Assembly (NCBI GenBank): GCA_963920765.1
Contig: OY987248.1
Span: 6,048,539 to 6,112,538, forward strand
Source of the DNA: Ulota crispa
Taxonomy: Eukaryota; Streptophyta; Bryopsida; Orthotrichales; Orthotrichaceae
Direction of reading: 5' to 3'
DNA: 64,000 nucleotides
Shown here: one piece after another, positions 11,643 through 23,995 of the stretch
Layout: each line of letters begins with the position of its first letter
Numbering within the stretch: the stretch's first letter is position 1
Notes under the pieces: model-generated
The model's input: the letters and a program-made list of their open reading frames with translations, nothing else
Told to the model about the DNA's origin: nothing
Database searches by the model: none
Translations under genes and position numbers: made by a program

Positions 11643-14600
11643 CTCTCGGCAACAGGGTTTCCTGATTTCCCAGCTCCACCCCAAATCAAGGAGGCTGCAA
11701 TTGATGCAATTCGGAGCGACTTCAACCAATATCGGTAAGTACGACTCTCATATATTATTAGGGTTTTAGACACTCAGGACTCAAAACTCTTTAGTCTTAC
11801 GGGAAAAGGGTTTTAGACACTCAGGACTCAAAACTCTTTAGTCTTACGGGAAAATTTCATGGATACCCCTGAAGTTTTGCAATATTTACATAGATACCCC
11901 TGCTTTTTCAGAAATTACACAAATACCCTTGGACCAAAAATTTCAGGCGTTTGTTTTCTTGTGCACGTCACTTCCCTTCTACCTGTGTGCACGCGTTGTT
12001 TCTTTTTTGTTTCATTACACTCCCTTCTCCAACATTGGTCATGAAAAAAATACGAGCACAACAAATAAATGCCTGAAAATATTGGTCCGAGGGTATTTGT
12101 GTAATTTCTGAAAAAGCAGGGGTATCTATGTAAATATTGCAAACTTCAGGGGTGTCTTTGAAATTTTCCCTAGTCTTATCGCCTGGGGTCCAGATTTTCA
12201 GCCATGACATAGTTTGAATGTGTGACGATTGTGCTACAGTTGAAGATAGTCTAGCAATTGAGCAGGATATCCTCGAATCTTACCTTCGAGAAGGTCATGT
12301 TAAACCGGTTTGAAGGTGCGCACTTCATATCCATACCCATCAGTACATGACCTAGTTTCGCAGACATGTGCAGAGCTTATGTGAGAAAGTGACAGCGGCT
12401 TTTGAGAAGACGCACGGTTTAAGAGTGGATGCAGCTACGCAGATCACTCTCTGTTGTGGTCAGTCGGAAGCTATGGCGGCCACAATGCTCTCTGGTACTT
12501 CATGCTCTCAGCCTTCCCTTCCACTCTAGATTTCTCACGGTCGGAGCAACAACAACAACAAGCTTGAGATGAGTCACTCTGTATTGTAATTGCTGCAGTG
12601 GTGGAGGAAGGCGACGAGGTCATCCTTCTGGACCCCGTCTACGAAACATACCAGTCATGCATCATACTTGCTGGAGGGACTCCTGTAAGTGCAGCGATTT
12701 CCTGCATTTTGAACACCTTTTAACTAAGGTAGGAGGCTCATAAACCGACCATATAAGGGCTGAAACTGAATTTTGAGGAGGTGAAACTTCTTGAAATATT
12801 TTTCAGTAAATTTTCCTTGAAATACAAGAGGAATTGGCATCTAACCCAAGCTGTTTCATATTTTTTGGAGCTTTGCGGAATTAGTTATGAAATTTTGAAG
12901 TTGAAGTGGCATAGGGCTCTAAAACCTCCCACCTCAAATATCCACTGCTTGTACAACATTGTTGAAGACTATGAAAAACAACATGTACAAATGAAGTACA
13001 TTTGAGAAGGTGGGCGGTTTTAGAGCCTGGCCACTTTTAGAGCCTCCTACCTTACTTCCAACAATGTTTGAGCTCAAGTCTTACCGTTGAAAATTGCTAT
13101 TCTTTTGATTTCTGGAGCAACTTCACCAAAATTCTTCTATTAAATGTCACTAGAGGTATGTTTCATTGAATCCACCCCACTGGAGCTTGGATATTGCAAA
13201 GCTGGAGAGTGCCTTTGGTCCCAAGACAAAGGCCATTGTCATCAACAGGTAACGTTTAGAAGAGTGAACAACAACTTTTTCAATGTGTTGTATATAGATT
13301 ACAAGTTTTTTTTTAAATTTTTGTTATTAATGTATCCGTCATGCATTAAGTAAAGATGTGCTATGCCTTGTGACAGCCCTCACAATCCCACTGGCAAAGT
13401 GTTCAGCACTAGCGAACTTGCTGACATAGCGAATCTGTGTTGCAAGTATGACTGCCTGGCTATTACAGATGAGGTACTTAGAATAAATACTACTCTAACA
13501 ACATTGTAGCAGAACCTTTTTAAATTTTTTTTTGTTATTACTTGCAACTAGTGTTGAAACGTTGTCACCAAACTTTGGAGTTGCCGATTTCGTTTGCAGG
13601 TGTATGAACACATTATCTTTGATGGACAGGAGCACGTGAGTATTGCATCGTTTCCAGGCATGCAAGACCGAAGTATTGTGACATCTTCATTATCCAAGAC
13701 TTTCAGTGTAACTGGTGCGTGGCTCTTTCTGATTTCTCTCATTCGTTAAGTAGTAGCTTGAAACGTGCGTCTGTAGCTCTCTAGTTGTAAGGTAGAGGAT
13801 ACTACTTGCTTCACTTCGAAGAACTTAACCAATTCGTAGGAGTGATTTTTGGGAGAGCTTTCTAGAGGCTGTGGAGAGAACTTTGGGGTACAAGAGCTGA
13901 ATTTATTGAAATCAAAAAATTATTTGTGCGCGATAAAATTTTATGCAATTTCAAAGTGAGAGGTTGTAGACCATGACAGCAGATAATCCCATTTCCATGC
14001 AAAGATCAGTGGCAGTAGACTATGGATGTGTTGCTGCTGCTGGTGACAGGGCTAGGATTGTGAAGGGTTTAGCACCTTTTTCCTTAGTGTGCCTGAAAAA
14101 TCTTGTATCTGCTGTTTTGTGCAGGATGGCGTGTTGGGTGGGCAATAGCGCCGGCAACCATAAGTGCTGCCATTGCAAACATCCACGTAAAAATGACAGA
14201 TTCTGCCCCAGCTCCATTCCAAGAGGCAGCTCTTGTGGCACTCCAAAGCACACCGAGCTTCTTCACCCAGTTAAGACAGGTCTAAATTCAAATCTTACAT
14301 TCTATTATTATGTCGGAACATATCCTTCCGAATTGCAGATTTTTCTATCACCTGACCTTGATGTTTGATTTGTCATATGGACTCACGAGAACTCAGTGTT
14401 TTTTTGGTGCTTTTTTGATGCGACCAGGAGTACGAAGAGAGACGAGACTACATTTGTGAAATGCTTTTCCAAGCTGGCTTTTCCAACTTTCTGAAACCCG
14501 AGGGCTCCTTTTTCGTCTTTGCAGAACTTCCCCAAGCCTGCCCTCTGAGCGATGTAAGCATTTTGACTGCAGTCTCCTTCCTTGTTTGTGTAATCCGTGC

Positions 14601-15342
14601 TCAACCCCTAAATGCCTACTAGGCCGTGAATAAAACCAACACCTAGGTGTGCTCTAACATATGATTGCTCGTATTTCTTTGAAGTTGTTTAAAAAAAGAT
14701 GTTAAGACCTTATCTGTATTACTACACTCAGAATAATTTCACAGAGTTTTCGCCAAGTCAGTTTCGAAGCGTCTATTTTGAAAATTCATCACATATATTT
14801 TTATGCTTATTCTACGTGGATATTGACACCGGTAAACTTAAGTTACAAGGCTATCAACATGGGCTAATGAACTCCACAGAATTCACTGTTTAACGTTTTC
14901 AAAGTCTTCGTATAGAGCAGTTGTATGAATGCAGAGGAAACATGGCCAGACTTGTGGTTTTGCAGTTTGTATAATTTAAGAAAGTATGCTTTCTAAGAAG
15001 TTTTCTATTGGATGAAAGCAAGTGGCCTAGTCTGTGAGAAGCTTATTTTAATGGAAAGTGTGGTCTCAGGTGGACTATGTAACAGAGCTCATTCAAGGAG
15101 CTGGTGTTGCCGTAGTTCCAGGCCGTGGATTCTTCCACCAAGCTATTGAGTCTCTTGCCACTGGAGGTATGTTTTCAGAAGACCAGGACTCTTGTAGTGG
15201 AGCAGCAATCAAAACCAGTGAGAATCCTTGTTTTGATAATTATAAGACACGATACATAAGAATAGCGTTCTGTAAGGATATGACCACTCTGAAGGCTGCC
15301 AACTCAGCAATCATGAAGTACCTCGCTTCAATGGAATCCTAA
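11229..15342 (+). CDS. PLP-dependent class I/II aminotransferase
   Basis: Transfers an amino group between an amino acid and a 2-oxo acid using pyridoxal phosphate. Ten exons: 11229-11340, 11656-11734, 12364-12494, 12599-12684, 13154-13248, 13377-13473, 13600-13714, 14125-14279, 14428-14553, 15070-15342. The sum is 1,269 nt, or 422 residues. Family marks: INLAEGFPDFPAP near the N terminus; CCGQSEAM in the cofactor loop; INSPHNPTGKVF (Asn about 171); ITDEVYEH (Asp about 199, Tyr about 202); SLSKTFSVTGWRVGW with the Schiff-base lysine at about 233; and RIAFCKD near the end with the carboxylate-binding arginine. This pattern fits the kynurenine/glutamine/methionine aminotransferase group; the true substrate cannot be read from sequence. 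No transit peptide is obvious, so cytosolic is likely. The start is the ATG giving MAERTTFLAKR. Introns carry a CT microsatellite and two MITEs. Confidence 0.93.
11595..11648. repeat. (CT)n microsatellite
   Basis: About 25 CT units in a nearly uninterrupted run inside intron 1 of the aminotransferase gene. It ends about 8 bases before the AACAG acceptor at 11655, so it forms most of the pyrimidine tract of that splice site. Length changes could affect splicing. Confidence 0.95.
11761..11854. repeat. Tandem duplication, 2 x 47 bp
   Basis: Two identical 47-base copies (11761-11807 and 11808-11854) start GGGTTTTAGACACTCAGGAC and end TCTTACGGGAAAA. The last seven bases (GGGAAAA) of each copy are the first bases of the adjoining MULE-like element, so the duplication happened after that element inserted. 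In intron 2 of the aminotransferase gene. Confidence 0.95.
11848..12170. mobile_element. MULE-like MITE copy 2
   Basis: 323 bp. Ends are GGGAAAATTTCATGGATACC and GAAATTTTCCC, inverted repeats that continue inward as CCCTGAAGTTT/AAACTTCAGGGG. It is flanked by TAGTCTTAC and TAGTCTTAT, an 8-of-9 base target duplication typical of Mutator-type transposition. Non-coding; in intron 2 of the aminotransferase gene. Confidence 0.92.
12727..13052. mobile_element. TA-target MITE (AGGTAGGAG family), copy A3
   Basis: 326 bp between TA dinucleotides, ends AGGTAGGAGG/CCTCCTACCT. The same subfamily as 8853-9178 but inverted: its right part reads GTTGAAGACTATGAAAAACA, the counterpart of the left part of A2. 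In intron 4 of the aminotransferase gene. Confidence 0.92.
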
Positions 15343-15693
15343 TGCATGACACACTCGGCACCAACACTCCACTGGTCAAGATGAAAGGATATCCATAAAA
15401 AGAATGCTTCGTTTGTACTTCACAAATGGTGTTTTTTTGAATATATGTGAATATGATCTCCAGTGTTTTAGAATCCACTATCAAATTTTCAAACAGTAAG
15501 AGTTTGGCATGCCTGCATTTTTTTGTCCTTTCAATCCTTTAGTTTCAAGCATTGGCAAGGCAAGCTTCTTCTCTCTAGAAGATAGTCAAACTGCTTGTTA
15601 AAATGTTTTCCTGATGATTTCGTGAAGAAACTATTGCGTCCTTTCACGGAGTTGACATTCTTTTGCACATATTTCCCGTTAGGTAGAGATACC
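15343..15693. other. 3' flank of the aminotransferase gene
   Basis: About 350 bases after the stop codon. Expected to hold the 3' UTR and polyadenylation signals of the aminotransferase. No further gene or clear repeat seen. Confidence 0.5.
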
Positions 15694-15697
15694 TTAA

Positions 15698-16033
15698 CCC
15701 CTAAACGCTGGCCTGCCTCGCAAACAGTGCTATGTACAATGTACAATGCTGCCCCCACAATAAAATTATCTCCGCAAAGGTTGCAAAAGTGAATAGTGCA
15801 TGTTGCCCGTATGAAAATCAAAAGTGCGGCAGTAGGGTACCCTGGACATCTCTTCACAAACTGGACTTTAAAAAAATGTGGGAGCATTCAATGCAGCTAT
15901 TTGACATTTAATGACAGAGAACATCTAGATGACCACTTTGAAAAAAAAACTTGAAAAAAACTGTTTTTTCCACCTTCCTGGTGTTTTTTTTGGCACTGAA
16001 AGGACAATTTTCGTCCTCCTGGACGTTCAGGGG
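15698..16033. mobile_element. TTAA-flanked MITE with CCCC ends, copy B1
   Basis: 336 bp, flanked on both sides by TTAA (15694-15697 and 16034-16037). Ends are CCCCTAAACGCTGG and CCTGGACGTTCAGGGG, inverted repeats. A TTAA duplication with a TIR starting CCC is the signature of the piggyBac superfamily. No coding capacity; no transposase recognised in the window. Confidence 0.8.
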
Positions 16034-16555
16034 TTAAACCATGTGTTTAAACTGATTTGTGTAGATGAAATACTTGTATACTTCTGTGTTTACGTGCAAA
16101 CATATATAGAGTTAAAATCATAGAGACAGATTATTTTTCAGCAAAAGATTCCTAAATATATTTAGTTTTTTGAAGAATTTCTGTATGACAAATCTAGGTC
16201 ATACTGGGAATGCTTCAAAAGGCACCCTATAAGCTCTAAGACATAATTGGAGAGTGGACTGAATTGAGTACTTCTACCTCAAAGCTCCGATGTTTTTGGG
16301 AAAAGTCCATAACGTTAATCAACAAGTCAAGACGTTCCAGCATTCCCACCCGTTCTAAGGAAAAAACTAAAGCGAGCAGATTTTGAAGGCGTGACAGCGT
16401 TAAGAACCACATCTTAAAGAGAGCCTAACAAAATGTACTCTCGCCCTTTGTAATATGAAAGTGCCCAAAAAAATGACTCAAAAGTAAAGGAAAATTATCC
16501 ACTACGTTTGAAAGATGTACAGTACAACGACTAATGCTAAAGCTACTTCTGCACG

Positions 16556-19500
16556 TCATTCTTGCAAAATAGCCCGACCTAAGTTGCAGGCCAAGGCAAG
16601 CCGTATCCTCTCCAAAGATTGACGTGAGAGATCACGGGAGTCGATTCCCTTCAGATCATTGCGGACTTTCGCAAGAATGAGCTCTTGCAACCTACTCATC
16701 AAAATATGCGTTTCATGTACTCCCAACAGCGCCTGCTCCGGCCACTCCAACAACTCAACCTGAAAATCCAGTCAAAAGGACCACATTACACCACTGAGCA
16801 TGAACCTTGAACTGCGAAAAGCATATTAGCCTATTCAAGGAAAAGTTCTAATATAAAACGCATTTGTAATTTGCAATAAAAGCCAAAGAAGTGGCATTAA
16901 CCATACCGCATCTCGTAGCAGAGGTAACCAAAATCTCTGCGGTGTAACTTGAGGCTTCAATAACTGCACAACAGCCAACCACAGAAAATGCACTAACCTG
17001 GTCAGCATAAGTAGTCAAACAAGTATAATAGCTGCAGCAGTGTATTGGTGTGACCACATAGAAAAATTAGGCTGATTACATAGAATACTGATGAATCAAT
17101 TTAACATCTGAAATGTACCACAAAAGTAAAAAGCACCTGCAGAAGAGAATCAGCTGCATGTCTGCCTTTTTCAGCCACTTTCTGGGGATCAGGGTCTTGT
17201 TTACGCAACTCCTTTATACTGTGAAGACCAGTTTTGAAATCCCTGTACCTTCATGACACAGTCAAACCCAAACGCCAACATAAATTCGAGCAAAGATAAT
17301 CATCGAGTAGTATCTAAATCTGTTTTGTTCACTTGAAGAAACCATGCATTCTATTCCTCATCTACCTCATATTACAACAGTGATCATTGATATTTACCTA
17401 TGTAAGAAAGTGAGCCCCTGACTTGAGTGAAGCTCAGATCCAAGCAAGTCAACTAGGCCTTCGAGTTGCTGCAACATAACAATGTAACAATTTCATAAGA
17501 GGATCATTTCAAAGATATGCATACAACGGAGATTGAAGCGTAGGATTATGGCTACCCTTTTTCTACCGCGTTGGAAGAGAAAGAAACGACTAACAAAATT
17601 GATAAATACTAGCAACAACACTGGAACTAGTCCAAGAAAGAGCTGAGAGTTGAAGTCGAGGCAGGCTTAGTCCTTTACAAACCACTATTGAAATTCACTT
17701 CATAGTATTTCCTGTACAAATTTTTCAAGCATGCCTACTCATAAACTGCTCAATAAAAGAGGCATGGCCTATTATGAGTGAATTGGTACAAGATAAAAAG
17801 ATGCTATAACCAAAAAAATTAAACACAACGCCAAACTAGTGTACGAATTTTTGGAACGGATATCAAGTTGCTAGCAGCCTAATAATCCCACATACCTGAA
17901 GAGTTTCAATTTGAGAGCCACTCATGCCCAAAGAAACTGACTCGAGAAGTTCATCTGCCACTGCAGCAAGACGTCTATCATCCTGCGCCCGTTGCAACCA
18001 AGCTATGCCCGCCCCCTTCCGTCCATGTTTCCAATGGTGCACCCCAACAACCTGCAAGCAAGGAATCAAAAAAATTATATAAGAGTTTGTGACATTGATA
18101 TGCTCCATAATTGATTATAGCTAAGCTTATTTACGGACAGAGCAAGGAAAAAAAATAGCTGTTTCTAAGAAAAGATATTAAAGTTTGTTCGCATGTGACC
18201 GTACCCTGCGTACAGTTGTTGCCACCGCTCCCAGGTCGTAGAGTCGGCAAACCTCCAAGACCTGGAGAACACCCATAAAAATTCACAAAGATCTCAGGTA
18301 TTGTACTACTATTCAAGACAAACCTCAAATCACTGAGGACCAACATTCCAAGTTTATAGAATTTACGAATAAGTTTATTGAAAACAGTAGCTGTCTTTCT
18401 CTACGCCAAATATGCATTCTGGAAGCCGTTCAGTCACAATTTAATGTAACTTCAAAACTGTTATTTGCTTTTACCTAGAAGTGGGCAGAATTACAACTGA
18501 ACCAAAAACTAGACTCAAACTCACTTTGAGAGCCAAGCGATCACTTGAGGAAACTGGCTGTCTCAACAGAAGTGTCTCTAAAATGCCCAAGCCCTGCCTC
18601 GGACAGAAGGATAGGTAAACTGGAGCAAGCTGCAAAAGTCAGCACAAAAATGAACAAAACAAATTTCTCAGATTAGAAAAATAGGCCTAGTGAGGATCTA
18701 CTTTTACAGGAAAACATATTTCAACATATTCGCGTGCTTGTTGAGGGATGTACGTTGGTAAAACAACAGCCTCACCTGCCAAGTAAGTTGGTGAGAAGAA
18801 AGGACTTGAGCATAGAACAAGCGGTTGAGTTCTTCCAAACTGATTCCGCCTAAGGTGTAACGCTCCTCTCGTATAAGTGACTGTGCATATTTACTCTTTG
18901 CTGTTAATAACTCCATCACATGCGCCATCAACCTGTATAGCATGGGAGTAAAAACCTTTGGTCCACAGGTCTTGAAGCATCATTTGTATAGAAGGACAGC
19001 AAATCCATTCATGTTAAAATCGAATATGGAGTCCCTTACCAAGGATCGAAGAGCCTAGTACACTCAGCAACAACAACCTGTATCAACAACACAAAACAAC
19101 AGACATGAAAAAAAAAATGTCATGTTTCGTCTAGCATCAAACAGAAGTATTTGAAAAGATGCAAGAATTTGCAAATTGCCTAAACACATCTTCTGACAAC
19201 ATCTTGGATGAATAAAACAACAAAAGAGAAGAAGCTAAACAAGAATTGATAAAGAAAACTTACAAACAAAGATTGCCAAGAAAATACGAGGATTCAAATA
19301 CCACAGTTGATAAAGTAGGAGGGACAGACCTCAGTGTCATCGCTAAGTATTGCCAACATGAGCTCCTGAAGAGGATCATTTGTAAACGAAGACTCATTCA
19401 CGCCCGAATCTCCCTTGGACTCCACACACTTCACAGCATATCCTGCTAAACCCTCTGAAACCTGCACTTGACAAGGATGGATTTTTCAAGTATGCCATAA

Positions 19501-22500
19501 AAACACTTAACGCAATGCTCGTTGTGGTTGTCATGAAATAACGTGTGATAAACCAAAGGAAACTAAAAAAATGGCACCTCTTACATTTCCATCTGTAAAT
19601 GCCAACGAGAATTCACGTACCCTAACCGACATTCCTGCAGGAATATGTCTTTCGAATGCTTTTGTATTGCACATCTTTGTACATGAATGGTGAATATACT
19701 ACGTACAACATAAACGGGACGTCATGCAAAACACATAGACGACATGAAAGTACCTTGGAGAATGGTTGAACGTGAAGAAGATGAGCAACTAGAAGCTCCA
19801 TCCAGTGAGAGGTCGCCATTAGCAAATCTTCTATACTTCCAAGTAGAACCTTCAAAAGCTTCTTTAAACCCCGAAGAGTGTCACGATGGTTACATTCTCC
19901 CCAGTAGGTGCTTCCATCAAGTTTTGCCACTTGATTGCGCCACTTTTCCCATGCCTGTCGTTACATTTTTCCAATAATACATTATTAAAACCTGCCAGAG
20001 TAAGCCACAGTAATTTTGCTAAACCATGAAGGAAATGTATAAGAAAGTAGGCAGTAACTTGCCTTGCTAAATTCGGGTTTAAAATTGAAAGCTTGTCCAG
20101 GAGCACCCGTTGGTAAACTTGGTCGCAGGCGAGGCATCTTTGATATCAACACTGCAACAGTTTCAACTAATCCATTCTCTACCTGCACAAGATTTAGGTC
20201 CTTGCATTAGTTATTGTCATAAGCAAGCCGACAGGTCAACTGCCACACGTGTACAACTTTGCAGCATAAAATGCTTAACCCTTAAACGCCTATAGGGCAT
20301 AGTATATACGCTGACGTATAATTGTCATTTGCTACCAATAAGAAATTTTAATTTGGGATCTCAAGTAGCTCACTGGAACCGCATTGATCTATTCTCCAAC
20401 TTCTCTGTTGGTCTCAAATGTAACAGAGGTGTGGATCCATTCCAAATACAAGAAAAATACGCCGTATTGTACTGGCCGCAAAGGGCCTTCCCGTCGTTCA
20501 AGGGTTAAATCACAAAATATACATCAAACAGAGCTTACATTGCGGTTGTCAATCTGGTCATGCTGATAAGACCCATGCATTCGGAGTAGGTTAACCTGTA
20601 TTCATGAAAGATTATCAGTGTATTCAGTTACACCTCTCAAGCACACAAACAAGTGAAATTATGGATGGCCATTTCTTTCACAAAAGCGTCTGCTAAATAA
20701 ATCGACCTACCAAGGGTATACAATCGCAAACTCGCCAGTATTTCTGAGTCCTATCTTTCTCTCAATAATTTATACAGAACCGTGGCACCCAAAGCAGCTG
20801 AGACCGAGGAAGAGTTTCTCAATTTAGTAGTAAAAAAAGATGCTAAAACATGAAGCAATTCAAAACTTTCACCATAAGACTAGAAGAAAGAGGCACTCAA
20901 AATACCAACCACGATGTCAAGCCACCCCACTGCAAGCGCAGAGGCTATCCCATCCCAGTAATCAGCATCGTCTTCTGGAAACTAGTGCACAAAACAACCA
21001 CTTTAGATACCTTTCCAGAATTGTGTTAAATATGATGCCAAACCACCTCGACCACAACATGGAAATCCTGCTTTCTACATGAGGACATGAGGACCAGAAA
21101 GCTGGAAGCAGCTAAACACTATCTCAAGAGACCAAATACAAAACCCAACATGTCACAAAATAACAGAGCAATGACCATTACCCGCAGATTGACCAACTTC
21201 AGCTGAAGCTTGGTCAGTTTTGAATACAAAGTCGTACTTGATAACACCACATCGTAACTCTGCAACATCACAAACATAACAGCATATTATCCACTTGCAC
21301 TCCTGGCATTGCATTCAGACGACGAACGAAGATTGGTTAACAATAACAATTTGCAAGCTAAAAGAGGTTATTAATTTGGTTTAGTTTGGTTCCTGAACGC
21401 AACAAACGAGGAAGATAGTGCAGCACATTCTGAAATAACTTACAGCAAGCCAATCCACCAATCGCTCAGGCAGCCAAGATGCAGCGTTTTTGTCAACATA
21501 AAATACTTCCACCAAGTCCCAGATAGCCTTAACTGCTGTTGGCGTACTACTCTCTTGCACCTCCTGTTATGTCACCATCGTCAAACTCATAGTACACAAC
21601 CAATATTTCATGTTTAATCCTTTTATTTGTTAATAGTATTGAACAAGGTAGACGAGCACCAAAGATGTAGTCAAAAATATCTAAATAGCTCCAAATATGT
21701 GCAGCTGTCTTCCAAAATCGTACTGCCAATGAAGGAACTTTGGGCAATAAGTCGTTTAGGGTTTAGGGTTAGGGTTTAAGCTCATATCTTGACCCTAGAA
21801 GACAATTGAGTGGCTACACGCCACATAAACTAGCACATCGACTTGCCTTTGTAGAGAATCCAGAGAAGTCGGTGTCAGAGCCAGGTGGTCCAAACGTGGG
21901 TCCAAGGGTAGCACTGATGCTTTGGCTGTACTCCAGCACCGTTTGCCACCTACAGCATGAAAATCCAAACCAACAGAAAACTCTTCACCATTTCCACAAA
22001 GTAGATCAGAACTAAAGCCTCGTACTCACAGATTTTTCCACGAACATCTCTTAAAAGAAACCAATCCGATCTCAAGCCTGCCACGGGTACCAGAATGCAG
22101 AAATCATAAAGACTAAATGCATGTTTTGCAAAGTTAAACTTATATTTTTGTTAGTCACAACCAGCTGCTTCTGTATCTACAAAAAAAACCCTAAATCGCG
22201 AATGATAACAAACCTAATGCTCTTCAAATGCTGTTGTAAAAACTACTTTGCTATCTTTCAAAATTAGCTAAATCACGATGGTTTTTCTTCGCGGTGCTCC
22301 TTAAACCCTCGTAAAACCCGTGTGAAAAATTAGTGTTGCAGCATATATAGCATTATGAAAAAAGGTTTGAATACAACCGTGTTTGGTTCCCCATTACTAA
22401 TCTTATTCCTACTTTCTATAAACAACAGTTTTCTTCTCAGTACTTCACATTATATGTTGAAATGCTGCAATATTTTAGTACTTCTGATCGAATTTGTTCA

Positions 22501-22964
22501 GTTTTTTTTCCTCATGTTTAAGAAGAGGAGATAAAGTACCAATCCGAGGAGACAGTTCGGCTCGGTCCACCATCGTGCAGCAATCTTTCTTGCTTCCGGT
22601 TTTGCAAAATAGCAAATGCCTGCACAGACGAGTACGCAAGGGCGCGCTTCTCAGCGAGCGGGCGATCGTCCTTCTTCTCCAACTTGACCTCCACCACTTT
22701 CCCACTCCCGGCCTCGTTGTCCTCGTTACGAAAACTAGGGTTCGTCATTGCCATGTCCTGATCGTCCTCGTCGCCATTGCTGCTGCTGCTGACCTCGGGC
22801 AGGTACGACAACCGCAGCGTGTTCCCTTGACCCCACGACACCAACACCCTCGGATTGCCGGCCATAGAATGGTGCACAGTGTGCACCACCATGCCGTCTT
22901 CCTTTACTGACGACGACGGGCTCGCGAACGGCACCAACTCCCGTGCGCCACTCAAGTTCGGCAT
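16556..22964 (-). CDS. NUP85: Nuclear pore complex protein NUP85
   Basis: A scaffold nucleoporin of the NUP107-160 (Y) complex at the nuclear pore. Seventeen exons on the minus strand: 22964-22540, 21949-21847, 21563-21444, 21259-21182, 20981-20910, 20595-20539, 20182-20063, 19954-19754, 19461-19330, 19077-19040, 18932-18776, 18629-18525, 18261-18205, 18051-17896, 17468-17398, 17248-17137, 16759-16556. The sum is 2,208 nt, or 735 residues, close to the Arabidopsis protein. Identification rests on conserved blocks in the right order: DWWQTVLEYS, KNAASWLPERLVDWLA, YWDGIASALAVGWLDIVV, ENGLVETVAVLISKMPRLRP, HWMELLVAHLLHVQPF, REERYTLGGISLEELNRL, VQVVG-type VGVHHWKHGRKGAGIAWLQ, FLHRYRDFKTGL and LLEWPEQALLGVHETHILM. 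All phases close. Two introns (after exons 2 and 7) use GC donors in the context AAG|GCAAGT. The N-terminal exon is the least conserved; its start is the first ATG in frame. Confidence 0.95.
20279..20504. mobile_element. TTAA-flanked MITE, 226-bp subfamily, copy B2
   Basis: 226 bp flanked by TTAA (20275-20278 and 20505-20508). Ends are CCCTTAAACGCC and the inverted GTCGTTCAAGGG. The interior, e.g. GGTGTGGATCCATTCCAAAT, is nearly the same as the copies at 39138-39359 and 45445-45670. In the intron between NUP85 exons 6 and 7. Confidence 0.88.
21752..21780. repeat. Telomere-type motif in NUP85 intron
   Basis: TTTAGGGTTTAGGGTTAGGG-like run, about three to four units of the plant telomere word, in the intron between NUP85 exons 2 and 3. 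Too short to be a former chromosome end. Confidence 0.8.
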
Positions 22965-23296
22965 TCCTGAATCCTGAGATTCAAACCACCAGAAAAAAGA
23001 GGAAAAAAAATTACTGCTCCAAATCCTCTGATGAGTTTTTCCTCAACACTCCAATTCCGTAGTCTTGGCCATTGCTCGCTTCCTGAAATACTTCAAGCAA
23101 AACTCAAATACCCACAACCCAAATATGCTCTCGAATACCTCGAAAAATAAGGTATTCTTGCAATGCCAATATACCAGATTCCTACAGAAAAAAAAATAGC
23201 TTGAAATTCTTGACAAAGGGATGGATCGTTGGCAGAGGTTTCAAGCGGGTCGCGGTCTCGCGGAGCAGATCGACGCTGAAAGGCCGGTTCACAGTA
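22965..23296. promoter_or_regulatory. Upstream region of NUP85
   Basis: About 330 bases between the NUP85 start codon and the first MITE. The promoter and 5' UTR should lie here. No clear TATA box was recognised. Confidence 0.4.
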
Positions 23297-23455
23297 AGGT
23301 AGGAGCACCCATAAACGTCAAGCTAAGGGTTTTGAACATAATGACTATTAATAAACAACTAGCAATATCCTATTAGGAAAAGACAAATAATGGGTTTGCA
23401 TTTTCAAATGTATTATTTGGATATTGTGAAAATAAGTCTAAAATTTTGCAGTTTC
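23297..23455. mobile_element. TA-target MITE (AGGTAGGAG family), truncated copy A4
   Basis: Begins at TA with AGGTAGGAGCACCCATAAAC and matches the left part of the copy at 46396-46976 (shared phrases CCTATTAGGA and AATGTATTATTTGGATATT). The match fades near 23455 and there is no right terminus, so this is a truncated element. Confidence 0.75.
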
Positions 23456-23499
23456 AATGCCACGGTGGGGCGGTAAACGGCAAAAGTACTAAAATCACA

Positions 23500-23636
23500 A
23501 GGTCCTCTATAATATCACATTTGATCTTTGTAATATCACATCTCTACTCTTTGGGATATCATCATACTAGTAAATTCACAAGACCCTTTGTAATATCACA
23601 TCTTGACCTTCTTCCCCACAAGTACCTCCCATAGTC
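23500..23636. repeat. Degenerate TAATATCACAT repeat
   Basis: The word TAATATCACAT (or ATATCACAT) recurs four to five times with about 20-40 base spacing, mixed with 'GACCCTTTG/GATCTTTG'. A shorter version occurs at 40382-40410, just upstream of the methyltransferase gene. Confidence 0.6.
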
Positions 23637-23778
23637 TAGGGCAGGGTTTAATTTCTTGGCAAATAGTGCCTCGTTGTCCCCTCCAAATTGGAGAATATCT
23701 TGAGGGAACGAAACTCGTTGGAGGAAATTTGTTAGAGGTGGCGAATTTTCACCAAGAAATTAAACCGTGGTCTAGGGA
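23637..23778. mobile_element. Small hairpin element
   Basis: About 140 bp with inverted ends: TAGGGCAGGGTTTAATTTCT on the left and its approximate reverse complement (AGAAATTAAACCGTGGTCTA) on the right. Non-coding, probably a MITE of an unassigned family. Confidence 0.6.
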
Positions 23779-23995
23779 TAATCTAAGGCAAGATCCTTTG
23801 ATTGGATTTTCAAAAAAACCTTTTTTTTTCCTACCTTTCTACTAATTCCCCAAAAAATGACAATTTTCAATGATTTTCACAAATAAAAATGGTTTGGTCC
23901 TTTAGGGGTTGATTCATATTTGCATGTTTTTCATTCATATTTGTGTTTCTCACTCACACTCATTCCTACACTTCTTGCCGGTGCAATTAAAAATG

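Noticed and set aside
11598-11665. Frames rich in LSLSLS or RERERE repeats
   Set aside because: Translations of the CT microsatellite in the aminotransferase intron.
11229-15342. Assigning the aminotransferase a precise name such as kynurenine aminotransferase or VAS1/ISS1
   Set aside because: The visible motifs fit several subfamilies, and a phylogeny is needed to separate them.
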